Position numbers and translations under genes: made by a program. DNA of 64,000 bases from NCBI RefSeq assembly GCF_002776525.5, contig NC_045436.1, positions 14,481,243-14,545,242 on the forward strand, read 5' to 3'. Every line of letters starts with the position of its first letter. Within the stretch, counting starts at the first letter, position 1. The stretch comes from Piliocolobus tephrosceles. Its lineage: Eukaryota; Chordata; Mammalia; Primates; Cercopithecidae. Below the pieces are notes generated by a model. It worked only from the letters and a program-made list of their open reading frames with translations. It searched no databases and was not told where the DNA came from. Positions 35,979 through 46,789 of the stretch are shown one piece after another.

Positions 35979-36266
35979 TAGGGCAGGCACAGCAGCTTAT
36001 GCCAGTAATTCTAGCACTTCGGGAGGCCAAGGCAGAAAAACTGCTCGAGGAAGAACAGCCTGGGCAACATAGTGAGATCCTGTCTCCACAAAAACATATT
36101 TAAAAATTAGCCCGGCTTGGTGGTGAGCACCTAGTCCCAGCGACTCTGGAGGCCGAAGTGGGAGAATCTCTTGATCCTGGGAAGTAGGGGCTGCAGTGAG
36201 CCATGGTCACTCCAATACACTCCAGCCCGAGTGACAGAGCAACTCAAAAAAAACAAAAACAAAACT
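35979..36266 (+). mobile_element. AluJ-like element
   Basis: Diverged plus-strand Alu from GGGCAGGCACAGCAGCTTAT to an AAAACAAAAACAAAAC tail. J-type diagnostic words include GAACAGCCTGGGCAACATAG. Confidence 0.9.
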
Positions 36267-36344
36267 TCAAAACACAGAATTTTGAAAAGTCTCTATGTGG
36301 TCAGTGACGTTTAACTTACATAAATTAAGGAATGATTAAAATTT

Positions 36345-36601
36345 AAGATCACGAGGTCAGGAGATCGAGACCATCCTAGCTAACACGGTGAAACTCTGTC
36401 TTTACTAAAAATACAAAAAAATTAGCCGGTCGTGGTGGTGGGCTTCTGTAGTCCCAGCTACTCGGGAGGTTGAGGCAGGAGAATGGTGTGAACCCAGGAG
36501 GCGGAACTTGCAGTGAGCTGAGATTGCACCACTATACTCCAGCCTGGGCGAGAGAGTGAGACTCCATCTCAAAAAATTAAAAAAAAAAAAAAAAAAAAAA
36601 T
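36345..36601 (+). mobile_element. 5'-truncated Alu (S/Y-like)
   Basis: Begins at the ATCACGAGGTCAGGAGATCG position in the left arm and ends in a poly(A) run of about 22 bases. Confidence 0.93.
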
Positions 36602-36631
36602 GAGATCTTACTCTAAAGAATCAGATCTTAA

Positions 36632-36943
36632 TGAAATAGGAAAAGTTCTTTTATCCCCCTTGTAGGGCACGTGACGGGGGAGTGGCTTGCCTCCTCAGTG
36701 CCCCACTGCTCAAACCTCCAGGGGGACCATGTAGATGGGCAGGTTGTGGGGCTTCAACCCCATGGCAGCAGTGTCTAGGGTGGGGTATTTACAGCTCCTG
36801 AAGCCCCAGTGGGCATGTGTCACAGGGTGCTCTTTTAGTTTAGCCATCTGTAGTTAGCTTGTGTTACTAAGCTCCATTAGAACCTCTGCCTTATCACAAG
36901 GACAGAGGGCTTTCTGTATCCCAGGGTTCTTGCCTCGGTGGTC
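36632..36943 (-). mobile_element. Truncated 3' LTR of the provirus
   Basis: About 310 bp aligns throughout with 39289-39597 of the 5' LTR (for example GGGGCTTCAACCCCATGG versus GGGGCTCGGACCCCATGG, and the CACAAGGACAGAGGG block). It lacks U3 and the start of R. The lower end TGAAA is the complement of the LTR terminus TTTCA. Confidence 0.85.
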
Positions 36944-38021
36944 CCATTTCTGCAAGTTCCTCCTGATATCAGGGGCTGCCTAAGTAATAAATGTATCCTT
37001 TAGGATTAGCTGTCTGTCAGCTGAATCAGAAGATACAGAGATGTGCTTTATCAAGGGCTCTCTTAGCCTTTCCAGAAGGCAATGGGATTTTCATCAAATC
37101 CCTGGTTGATCAAGGACAACTTAGTATAATTGAGAGGCTTGGTCTTAGTCTTACGTAAGTCCTCTGTTATGCTTACCTGAAAGTGTCCCCTCTTCCACTC
37201 TTCCAGCTTGTCGTTGGGATCCCATTTAGGGTCCTTCACTGGTACTGCTTCTCCCGCAGTTGAATATTTGCCCCCTTTCCTGACGCCATATGTGATGCAA
37301 AGCACATCCCCAGATCTCCCTGCTGCTTGCAGAGTTGCCTGTTTCTCAGTGTCTATCAGGGTCTGATTCAAAGGTAACATAATGTCTCTCCAGGAGAGTT
37401 CAAATATTTGGGTGAAATACTGGAAAGCCTCTATCTGTCTATCAGGGTTATGTGAAAATTTGCCAAGTTCCCCCTTGATTTGCCTTAAGTCCTGTAAAGA
37501 GAAGGGGCCCTGAAACTTACTGGGCCCAAATTCACTGGGCATCTGTTGGAGGGGCAAGAGTAAGACTGAGGCTTGTTTAGGGAAAGGATTTCTAGGAGGG
37601 AGAAGGGTTTGGGGGAACCGGCTCCTCTCCTGGGAGCGCCTCTGGGATTCGTGTGTTTAATTTCCCAGGTTTGCCTCTTGCAGCCTTCCCTGAGAAGGCA
37701 AACAGGAGGACTGGATCAGTCTCACATTGTGGGCAAAGGTCTGGGTTCCCTTGCAAGGTATAGAAAGCCTGCATATACGGGGCTTCAGACCATCTGTCTT
37801 CACATCTGCAGAAAAGGTCCAATTGCTGGATCGTATTGAAATGAATGGTTCCTTCCTGAGGCCGGGCAGTCCTTGCTATGAACGATAATTTGGCCAAACT
37901 TCATGCAAAGGGCTGTGAGGCATTTTTCCTCCAGATTCTAAGGATCAAAGCAGTCCCAGCAGTTCAGGACACACTCCAGAGAAGTATAAGCTGTGGGTGG
38001 TGAAGACAGCTGGTCGCCCAT
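36944..38021 (-). pseudogene. Broken gammaretroviral gag remnant
   Basis: An ATG at 38019-38021 is followed by Gly, as in a myristoylated matrix protein, and by the matrix-like segment ending CVLNCWDCFDP before a stop at 37938. A second piece (37897-37592, other frame) has the matrix motif APYMQAFYTLQGNPDLC and a Pro-rich end. A third piece (37557-37063) is the start of capsid, beginning around PFSLQDLRQIKGELGKF; after a stop the capsid continues in another frame to about 36950 (DIRRNLQKW). Nucleocapsid is absent because the frame runs into LTR sequence. At least one stop and several frameshifts make it non-functional. Confidence 0.85.
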
Positions 38022-39268
38022 TCTGAAAGATAGGGGACAGAGGCGTCCCTCTTTCCATCCTTCCCTTAGTGAACACTCAGCGTGTGACGGAGAGAGAAAG
38101 TGAATGTCCTCCTTTGCCCTTCCACCTCTTTTACCCCAAGTCCTGGCAACTTTGGCAGGCACCGCGCATAGGTACCAATGCAGTGTGTACCAATGAAGCA
38201 GGGAAAATCTGGAGAATAGGAACTAACCTCCCTCACCTCTGCCTCCCTTTTTCCTGCTGTCCGCAATGTTTGAGGTCCCTTGCCCTGCTTATGCCATGAA
38301 GCATGGCCTCCTTTCATGGGGTGGGGGGCTTACTTGCAGGAATTGGTCCTGTCCATTTGCATGGTGCCTATTGCCTGGTTTTGGATCCCTCAGACCTGGT
38401 TTTTCTTTATAGGGCCTCAGCCTGAGGCTTGGAATTGAGTTTGGGACTGAAAAGGTATTCTAGAGACTGTTTGTGAACCCTGCCAAGTTTGCAGTTATCA
38501 GTCAGCAGAGGTCGTTCCTTCATTAGCTTCCGTATCAGAAACAGAGTTGAGAGGGTGAGGCTGTCACTTAGAAAAGGAATCAAGAGAAAAATAGTTTAAG
38601 GGGCAAAAGGAGGGTATTGGGGAAAGAAGCCATTGCTCAGTGCAAATGGGTCCCTCTAATCCGTATATCTTTCCCCTGGTTCCCACTGTGCTGAATTCCT
38701 TGGCCAGGGCAGGAAAGGTTCCATTGGTGCGGTGGGCGAGAAGTGCCCTGAGGGGCTCTGGCTGCTGCCTGTTTTCTCCTGAAAAGCAGGAGAAAACTTG
38801 TCCCAGGCAGTGGAGGCAGAGTTGGTGGCCATGGCGCTGCTCTCCCCGCCCCCTCTTGGCTGTTGGGCTCAGCCTTTGCCTGTCTTGGCATGCTCAGGCC
38901 CCCAAGCTGGGAGGGGAAAGGATAAGGAGAGGTGCCCCGAGCCGCGTGTGCCTGTGGCCGTGGAGGTGAAGGCATAGATGGCACCTCTAGGAACCTTTGT
39001 CTGCTGAGCCAAATGCTCATTTTACTTAGTAACTTTGCCGCAGCCTGTAGCAAAACTCTTAACATTATAAAGGAAGAGATAAGATCCATTTCAAATTGTG
39101 AGGGAGAGAAAAGACCAAGTCCGGGGATTTTGACCGGTCCAGTTAGGGCGGTTTAAAACTTCATGAAGGGAAAAAAGCCTGTTCCCCACAGGAAAGAGAC
39201 AGGGTAGCAGGGATTTGGAAGAGAGGCAGACCCAACAGTTTCACATTTGTTCACACTCACCTTCCGGG
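38022..39268 (-). other. Proviral leader between primer binding site and gag
   Basis: About 1.25 kb, GC-richer than the window. It would have held the splice donor and packaging region. The frames seen here (for example 38637-39089, 150 codons, minus) are not recognisable retroviral genes. Confidence 0.6.
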
Positions 39269-39286
39269 ATCCCGGATGAGTCCCCA
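39269..39286 (-). promoter_or_regulatory. Primer binding site, tRNA-Pro type
   Basis: The minus strand reads TGGGGACTCATCCGGGAT. This differs at two positions from the proline tRNA complement used by many gammaretroviruses; both changes are G-to-A. It starts 2 bases after the LTR end. Confidence 0.75.
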
Positions 39287-39288
39287 GC

Positions 39289-40077
39289 TGAAGTGGGACA
39301 TGTTCCCTTATGCCCCTTGCAGGGCATGTGACAGGGGAGTGGCTCACTTCTTCAGTACCCCACTGCTCAAACCTCTAGGCGGAGCATGCAGACAGGCCGG
39401 TTATGGGGCTCGGACCCCATGGCCGCAGTGTCTAGGGGGGCATATTTATACCTCCTGAAGCCCCAGTGGGCGTGTGTTACAGGGTGCACTTGTAGTTTAG
39501 CCAGCTGTAGATGGCTTGTGTTAATGAGCTCTATTAGACCCTCTTCCTTATCACAAGGACAGAGGGTTTTCTGTATCCCACGGTTCTTGCCTTGGTGTAC
39601 TGGGAGAATCGGATCACACATAGGCTTGGAGAATGAGTGCAAGGTTTTTATTGAGTAGTAGCTTTCAGCAAGGTGGATGGGGAGGCTAGAAGGGGCATAG
39701 GGTGGGAAGGGAGTTTTCCCCTGGAGTTGGGCTGCCTAGCGGCCTGACTGTTCTGCAACAACCTCAGCCAAACGCCACATCATTCCAGGGGTCAATGGCC
39801 TGCTGGCATCTGCTGGTAACTGTCAGTGTGGTCTTATGCCAGAGTTCCTCTCAACGTCCAGTCACTTGTGTCTGTGCCTGCTTAGGGTCTGGGGGTTTCT
39901 ATAGATACAGGATGGGGGCGTGGTGGGCCAGGGTGGTCTTGGGAAATGCAACATTTGGGCATGAAACCAGAAATGCCTGTCCTCACCTAGGTCCATGGGA
40001 ACAAACATGGGGGTGGAGCACTAGCCAGGGATCACGCCCTTCCCTTCCCAGTACTTCCCTACTCCCTTCTCATAACA
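39289..40077 (-). mobile_element. Complete 5' LTR of the provirus
   Basis: Runs on the minus strand from TGTTATGAG to CACTTCA, 789 bp. A polyadenylation signal is present (TTTATT at 39647-39652 is AATAAA on the minus strand). The part from 39289 to 39597 is shared with the truncated 3' LTR. Confidence 0.85.
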
Positions 40078-41328
40078 TTTAGATTTTATATAATATTGGG
40101 AAAACATAAACACATTAACTTCATCTGATTTTTATATTTTGTTACATATAGCCATGACAAAAGACATTTAAAAAATACTATGCAATAACTTGCTACCTAA
40201 GGCTAACAGTAATTTCTTAAAATTAAACCAACAAAGGGTATATCCTGAATTTCTTTATTTATGTTTATTAAAAGTAGTCTCCCTGTAGGTATTTCAAACA
40301 TTTGGCACTGTCTTATTTTTTTCTTTATATGTAGCTGCCTTTGTTATTAAGATATATACCAATAATTTAAATAGATTGGCTTGCAAGGATCATGAAAAGT
40401 AAAATTTCCATAGAAATGTATTTATTCATAGTTATATGGAAATAATTGCTCTCTCACACCTAGACTAATTTAACCACCTGTTTTAAAAGAGTATGATATT
40501 TGAGGAAAAAAGTGGCTTTTTATTTTAATTATTTAAATTTTAATTTGAAATTACAATGACAAACTATTAATTTTTCTCTTTATTTTTAAGGGTCCTAAGA
40601 TACATATATTGCTTGTTTACAAAGGTAAAAATTTCATCTTCCAGGCATTTTTGTTATAACTAGTGCTTCCAATGATTTTTCTTGCTGCTGCTACTGTTTA
40701 TGCTCCAGGGCCCCAATTCCATAATACATAACTTATATTTAGAATAATATATTTTATATATGTTGGGCAATTTATGACTGATAATATCTTACAAGGAGGG
40801 CTGATCTTGCTAACCGAAATATCCTTTTGTGTGGTGAATACATTAGTGTGTTTGCTAGGCAAATTTGTTAGGAGATAAAAATACTTAAATTGTTGAACAT
40901 AATAAATGGAGAAAACATTTGAAGTTTCCAGGGCAAACCAAGAAAAAGAAAAGGAAAGAGGGGGATGTGATTTTGACTCAACAAGATATGCAAAACCAGA
41001 GGTAGGTGCACTAAGGGGCATAGGCAGCAAGAAATCCCGGGTGGCAGATGAATAAAAGCACTTTGGGAACAGGAATACAATGTTATTTGTCTACTTCTCT
41101 AGTAGCATTGTGATGACTCCGTCTTCTCCCAAATACTAAATGTGCTTTATAACCGCACTCATCATTAAGTCATTCATTGTGTGGCCTTTCTTTCTTCCTG
41201 TCTTTCTCTCTTTCCCTTCCTCCCTCCCTTTTTTACTTTTTTTTTTCATATTTTTCTTTTATTTGGAAAAGAAGGAATATATCTCCACGTTGTTTGACAC
41301 ATTTCATAGACAAAAGAATAGTCACTAG
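40078..41328. other. AT-rich unique sequence
   Basis: No gene or repeat recognised. A CT-rich run lies near 41187-41260. Confidence 0.4.
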
Positions 41329-41329
41329 A

Positions 41330-41617
41330 GGTGGTCACGGTGGCTCACACCTGTAATCCCAGCACTTTGGGAGGCTGTAGGCAGGCGGATCACAAGGTTA
41401 GGAGATCGAGACCATCCTGGCTAACATGGTGAAAGCCCATCTCTACTAAAAATACAAAAAATTAGCCGGACGTGGTGGCGGGCACCGGTAGTACCAGCTA
41501 CTCGGAGCTGAGGCAATCGAATGGCATGAACCCAGGAGGCAGAGCTTGCAGTGAGCAGAGATCGTGCCACTGCACTCCAGCCGGTCGACAGAGCAAGACT
41601 CCGTCTCAAAAATAAAA
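41330..41617 (+). mobile_element. AluS/Y-like element
   Basis: Plus-strand Alu from AGGTGGTCACGGTGGCTCAC to TCCGTCTCAAAAATAAAAG, with a very short A tail. Confidence 0.94.
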
Positions 41618-42110
41618 GTCAAGGAACAACAGATGTTTTACCCTAAACAAAAAGAAGTGCTTTATTTTTTATCTGGATAATAACAATAATAGCAATCAAG
41701 TAATATTCATGTATGTATTTAATCTCATCAAAAATGTTTCACAATGAGGAAAGAATGTATACAGAAGGCTATTTATTTACAGTGGAAAGCTAGCTAGTTT
41801 CTCTTTTTATTCTACCTTACTGAAAGGATGATTAATAAGGATCAGGGCTACAACTTATTTTATAGACCAAGTGTTGATTCTGTACCAATATGTGTAGCAA
41901 TATCTAGGACAGAAAACTGAATAAAATAGTTATTTAAAATTATGGTTTGCTTCATTATAAACATTAGCAAAAAGAGAAATATGATGCATGTAATAGTATA
42001 ACATTTATTAAATGTTTTTAATGATTCAGGTACTCCTATAAAATTATGAGATGTAACAATATCTTTATTCACTAATTCATACTTGATTGTATGAATTGTA
42101 TTACTTGATT
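41618..42110. other. AT-rich unique sequence
   Basis: No gene or repeat recognised. Confidence 0.4.
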
Positions 42111-42660
42111 TAATTTTGCAAAAAATGTTTATTCAATGTATACCATGTGTCAAGTATTCTGGTTGATGAATTAAATAATTAATTTCCTATTTTCATGGAG
42201 ATTACATTCCAACCAGACAAACAGGCAATAAACAGGAAATGACATATGCACATTAACATATAGACATTTATATAAACAAATATATATATAGTAAGATGTT
42301 GGCTGTATTGTGGAGGATCTGGAATTTATGAAAAAAAGTTAGTAATAAATACCACAGAGGAAAAAGTCAAGTCAAACAAAATAAAAGGATCAAAGTGATG
42401 GGGTAGAGGGATGCTATGTTGTTATGTGGTGACCAGAGTCAGTCTCTCTTAGGAGCCTCTGCTGGTCCAGATGTGAAGGAAGGGAAAGGAGTGCATTATG
42501 AGCATGTCTGGAGGAAGAGCATTTCAGGCTAGGAGGACAGCAAAGTGCAAAGGCATTCATTGTTTGGAATGTTTTAGGAAAATACAGCATGAATTAGATA
42601 GATTGGTGAAAATGGATCAGAAAGGTGGCAGAGACGAGATCATCTTAAGCCTAGTAGGTC
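42111..42660 (-). mobile_element. L2 LINE, 3' region
   Basis: Plus-strand reading gives the complement of the L2 3' end: a decayed form of TTTATTGAGCACCTACTATG, CATGGAGATTACATTCCAAC, AGACAAACAGGCAATAAACA, GGAGGAAGAGCATTTCAGGC, and GACAGCAAAGTGCAAAGGCA, in order. Confidence 0.75.
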
Positions 42661-42689
42661 AAGAAAATGCCTCTAAGCCTAGGATAACT

Positions 42690-42765
42690 GAAAGATGTTT
42701 CTCAAAGTCCCACAGCTATCAATACAGATTGGAGCCAGGATTTTATACCAGACAGTTTTTCTCCA
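42690..42765 (-). mobile_element. MIR SINE fragment
   Basis: AAAGTCCCACAGCTATCAAT followed by GGAGCCAGGATTTTATACC is the reverse of the MIR core. Confidence 0.6.
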
Positions 42766-43122
42766 AAACAATTGCACCTAACTTCTACTTTATGCCCCCT
42801 CCCCTCAAACATATATATGAGTAACTTAACCTTTTATTTATCAAATTTACCAACTCTTTGGACAAATATTGATAGAGATGTAATTATAACTTTTTTTTTT
42901 TGTATTTTTGAAGCCCTATCTGTAGATCTATTGAGCATTTTGAGAGTTGCTTTTACATTGTATCATTTGTTTTATTCTTTTCAACCCTATTTTTTAATTC
43001 ACACACACGTGTTTTTATTTTAGATGTTTATAAATGTTAATTGTAAATAAGTTTCTGGCATACAAAAAATGTTGAAAAAATTAATTCCCATTGATCAAGA
43101 CCGCTTGGATATTTTCCTCTGC
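42766..43122. other. AT-rich unique sequence
   Basis: Nothing recognised except a T-run at about 42891-42901. Confidence 0.4.
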
Positions 43123-43218
43123 TCTCATTGGTTGAACTCTTTAACTTTCCTACATCTCATTGGTTGACCTCTTTTTCTTGCCTCCATCTCATTGGTTGAC
43201 CTCTTTTCCTTCTCTTTC
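43123..43218 (+). promoter_or_regulatory. Three 32-bp tandem units, each with an inverted CCAAT box
   Basis: TCTCATTGGTTGA occurs at 43123, 43155 and 43187, exactly 32 bp apart, each followed by a CT-rich spacer. ATTGG is the reverse of CCAAT, the core bound by NF-Y, which is known to bind cooperatively at about this spacing. A TATA-like ATCTATAGCTC follows at about 43264. No transcript is evident from sequence, so promoter or enhancer use is inference. Confidence 0.5.
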
Positions 43219-44676
43219 AGTTACTCTAGCAAAGAAATTTTTATGTGTAATTTACTTCCTTCTATCTATAGCTCTGTAAGGCTTTTCTATAGAGAAACGT
43301 AGTATGGAAAGGTTAAAAATAAAATATAAAACATATTGTGGTTACATAACACTCTTCTCTGACCCTAGAAGCAAGTATCCTATAATGCATAGAAAATCTT
43401 CCAAAATGATATGTTACTCTATCTGAATTATGAATTAAAATGTTAAAAGTCAGCCTCCCGTGCACTATCATCTTCTCCTCTAGATAACAATACATGAACT
43501 CTTCACATTGGCTCTACCTTGCTGCCTATTCTGATAATCTTTATGTATGACAAGCTTCAACATTACCTGAAGCTACTCAAGGCTAGAGTTAGTAAAACCA
43601 TAGAAACCTGAGGCTGAAACAAACCACTGTCTTTGTCATGCTTATCTGGAATAAAATGAAGGCTGACTTTTCTACCAAAGGCAGACTCATGTTTAATCAG
43701 AAGTAAGACCCTGGGAGGATGATAAATTTCATTTCCCAAATCTTTCCAAGTGAATATCCACCTTATATTTGTATTCCAGATATTTTGGGTGGTAGTAAAT
43801 TTAATAAATGCTTTTAATATAGAGCATTATATTAAAATAACGAGTTCTTTCGAATTGATCTATTACATGCCATGTGACAATTAGAAAAAAAATTACTTTT
43901 AATAAACTATCCCATAGACTTTTTCCAAGTTGATAAACCAAAACTTGGTAAAACTGTCTTTCAGACCAAAATCAAAATCAGATTAGCAAAAGGGTAATCT
44001 ATAGACTTACACTCATTCAACAAATTTGATTCAGCAAATTTTCTCTTAAGAGAAAAGTCAAGACATTTTGAAAAAAGAGAAAAGGAAAAATGAATTACCT
44101 AAAATTTGAAGAAAGTTGAAGAGAAAGTGATTTCAAAATTAGGGTAAAAATTACGCATAAAAACAATGCATATATACCACCTATTCAGGTAGGGAAATGC
44201 TAGAGGAATTCATGTATCTGTAGAAATGTAGGCTGCCTTGTGATTTCATCTATAGATGAAATGAAGTCTAAATGGCTATATGTAGGACCAAGTACACACT
44301 CAGCTAGTATGACACAGATTTACACACACAATCACCTGTGTCCTACTGCCACCGGAATCATTATTTATCGTTTCTCAAAGAGAGTTAAAAGGAACATTAA
44401 ATCACCTAGGCTCCCACGTGTCATTCTTTCTCCTCAAAATATCCTGTATTTCACACAGTCTTTTCTCAAGTGGTTTCCTTTCTCTGGGAAGAACTTACTG
44501 CACACGCTAGCCAGAAATTAGAAATATTTTTTCCTATGATTCACTTAAATATTAATTCCTCCTCAAAGTATTTTTAGATGTCAGTGACAGTTAACATTCT
44601 CTCTTAGAAAAAAAACAAAAACAAAAAAAACTTATAGCATTAGGATATCTCCATTATTTATTTCAACAACTCTTTT
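43219..44676. other. AT-rich unique sequence
   Basis: No gene or repeat recognised. Confidence 0.4.
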
Positions 44677-44740
44677 ATTAAGATTATGATCTATATTTCT
44701 TAATTTTCATTAAGATTATGATCTATATTTCTTAATTTTC
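44677..44740 (+). repeat. Perfect 32-bp tandem duplication
   Basis: The unit beginning ATTAAGATTATGATCTATAT (44677-44708) is repeated without change at 44709-44740. It leads directly into the palindrome. Confidence 0.95.
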
Positions 44741-44743
44741 ACT

Positions 44744-44814
44744 TAAATTCAAGGAGTAAAATCACAATTTGAAATCAGAATGATTTCAAATTGTGATTTT
44801 ACTCCCTGAATTTA
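44744..44814. repeat. Near-perfect 34-bp inverted repeat with a 3-nt loop
   Basis: Arms 44744-44777 and 44781-44814 are complementary except for one position (A/G at the AAGG/CCCT step); the loop is GAA (44778-44780). Beyond the arms, GATCAT after the right arm matches ATGATC in the tandem unit if about 19 bp is skipped. It can form a cruciform in DNA or a hairpin in RNA. It is unrelated to MADE1, the known short palindromic element. Confidence 0.95.
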
Positions 44815-44824
44815 GATCATAGTT

Positions 44825-46789
44825 ATTGAATCATGAGCACCTGTTACCTTCTTATTAGGAGCTAATGCCTCCAGTGTCTCAGGTTTTTTCTTATATTTAC
44901 TAGTCAGTTAAGTTATTTTGCCGCAAACTTTTCATCACTCTGTACCCCTGCTACCTCTGTGAATGCTGATCTTGGGCTGCCATCACTTGATGGGACACAG
45001 CAATCTTTGTTGCTGAACCTACTGCTGTCTCTCTGCAGCCTCAAGTGAAAACATTGCTTTTCTCAGTAAGTTCTGCTGGCTCTACACTTATTAGTGGATC
45101 TGAGACTCATGAACATTTTTGCTCTAAATGCAAGCCACTCCACAATGTCATCACTGCAGTTGTACACATGTTACTGGGAAAAAAACAGAATCTCTATGAT
45201 ATATGCAATCTTGCTTTGTCTCTGCTTGGTAGGAGCTGCTCATACACACCAAAGCAAAACCAAAAATTTTTGTCTCTTTGAGTCCTTCCCTTAGACCTGT
45301 AGAGAAGATAATTTTTTTTTTTTGCTCAATTTAATACACCATTAAATTTAGTTTCAGGATTAACTATTCCTCAGAGAATTGATATAGGGAAATTATTTTT
45401 GTTTAAGAGGAAACCATATTCCAATAGTCATAATAACTCAAAGTTTAAAATCTACCCATGGCACATTTCTCAGTGTTACTAATTGTCAACTTGTTATATG
45501 GTTACTTAACATTTGTGTCTCTCTTGCCTGTTAAATTGTGAAGCATAAGAAGACAGAATTGTGCCTTAAACAAAATTGTATACCCCACAGTAGATTGTAG
45601 AAGTCCTCCAACAATGGAAATATGCAATAAAAAATTTTTTTTTTGTTACTCTTGGGCTAGAAAAGGAAGTATTCCATCTTCATATCCCTGAAATTTTGCA
45701 TGTTGTATATTTATTAGTTAATGAATGTATAGGAGTTTTCAAAATAGAATCCAGATGTCTCAACATCAACTGAAATATCCAAGAGGAGGAAAATCAGGTT
45801 TTGAAGTTCAGGTTATGACTATGTATAGGTTGTGCTCAAATGAAAAACATGTTTTTTAGTAGAGAGAATATACACTCAGTGTGGCTATATCATTTTTTAA
45901 ATGAGTACTAGTATTTAAAGTTTTACATGAACTATCCCAATGTATATATTACAGATGAAATTAAATACACTGGGCCATCAAGCAAAAGAGCTATTTGGCT
46001 TGTCCCTGGTTAATAATTTATAACTTCTATTCACTGGTAAGTTTCATCAGTGTTACATTTTCCTATGTTACATGTTTTGAAATTATGATTGTGGATTATT
46101 GCATTAAAATGTGACAAGACTTAATTCCTTCATCTCTTAAATAGTGGTAGAACTCTAGGTCTCAAAGATGTAACTAGGAATAAATAAGCACAAACATAAA
46201 AGTATCTTTTAAATGATAAAAATATTCTACAAAAATTAAGTATTCTTATTCCAACTTAGTAAGACTCTTACCTTTGATTCAGCTATAGTATGTGTGATAA
46301 AAATAAATCACAAATCTTGGGTTATGTCCTTAGAAAATTTTTATAGAGGTAGATATTTAAAATATATATTAAAGTATACATGAATATATAAAGTATTATA
46401 AGAAATCTCACTAAAATGTAAAGATTGCATTGGAAAGCAAAACACAATTAACTATAACTACTGAAATAAGATGATGGATACACAAGAAAACTAAACCTGC
46501 CATGAGAACACTCATGCGTCATGACAAATTGCAGACATATATGCATATGTCAAAATTTAGAAAGCATAGCATCCATGAACTTCCTTTAAGGAAAATATTT
46601 AACAAAATTAACTAATGAAATTAAAAGTGAGTTATAGCAGAAATATCAAGTTACAAAAGGTGAAGAGAAGGAATTGCAGTGCATAATAATTTTTCCCATA
46701 ATATGTAGTAAAATGCAAATGCATGATGACACAAAGTAGAAATTTATAATATAAGAAGGAAGTAAGGTTTTGGAAAACTAAGAAACATA
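44825..46789. other. AT-rich unique sequence
   Basis: No gene or repeat recognised. A locally GC-richer patch at about 44930-45300 holds two overlapping short frames without a recognised domain. Confidence 0.4.

Larger units (their letters stand above)
36632..40077 (-). mobile_element. Class I endogenous provirus with a large internal deletion
   Basis: On the minus strand the order is: full 5' LTR (40077-39289), primer binding site (39286-39269), a leader of about 1.25 kb, the gag remnant (38021 to about 36944), then the distal part of a 3' LTR (about 36943-36632). The rest of gag, all of pro-pol and env, and the first 480 bp or so of the 3' LTR are missing. Flanks read TTAA (36628-36631) and TTTA (40078-40081), so a 4-bp duplication is only partly conserved. 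The element is GC-richer than its surroundings. The proline-type PBS suggests the HUERS-P group; this is tentative. Confidence 0.85.

Noticed and set aside
38637..39089. 150-codon minus-strand frame as a new gene
   Set aside because: It lies in the proviral leader between the primer binding site and gag, is low in complexity (Pro/Ala/Gln-rich), and has an equally long frame on the other strand.
39702..40082. 126-codon plus-strand frame
   Set aside because: It lies antisense within the 5' LTR and ends just past the LTR boundary; chance frame in GC-rich sequence.
44930..45300. Possible exon in a GC-richer patch
   Set aside because: Two short overlapping frames, no recognisable domain and no convincing pair of splice sites.
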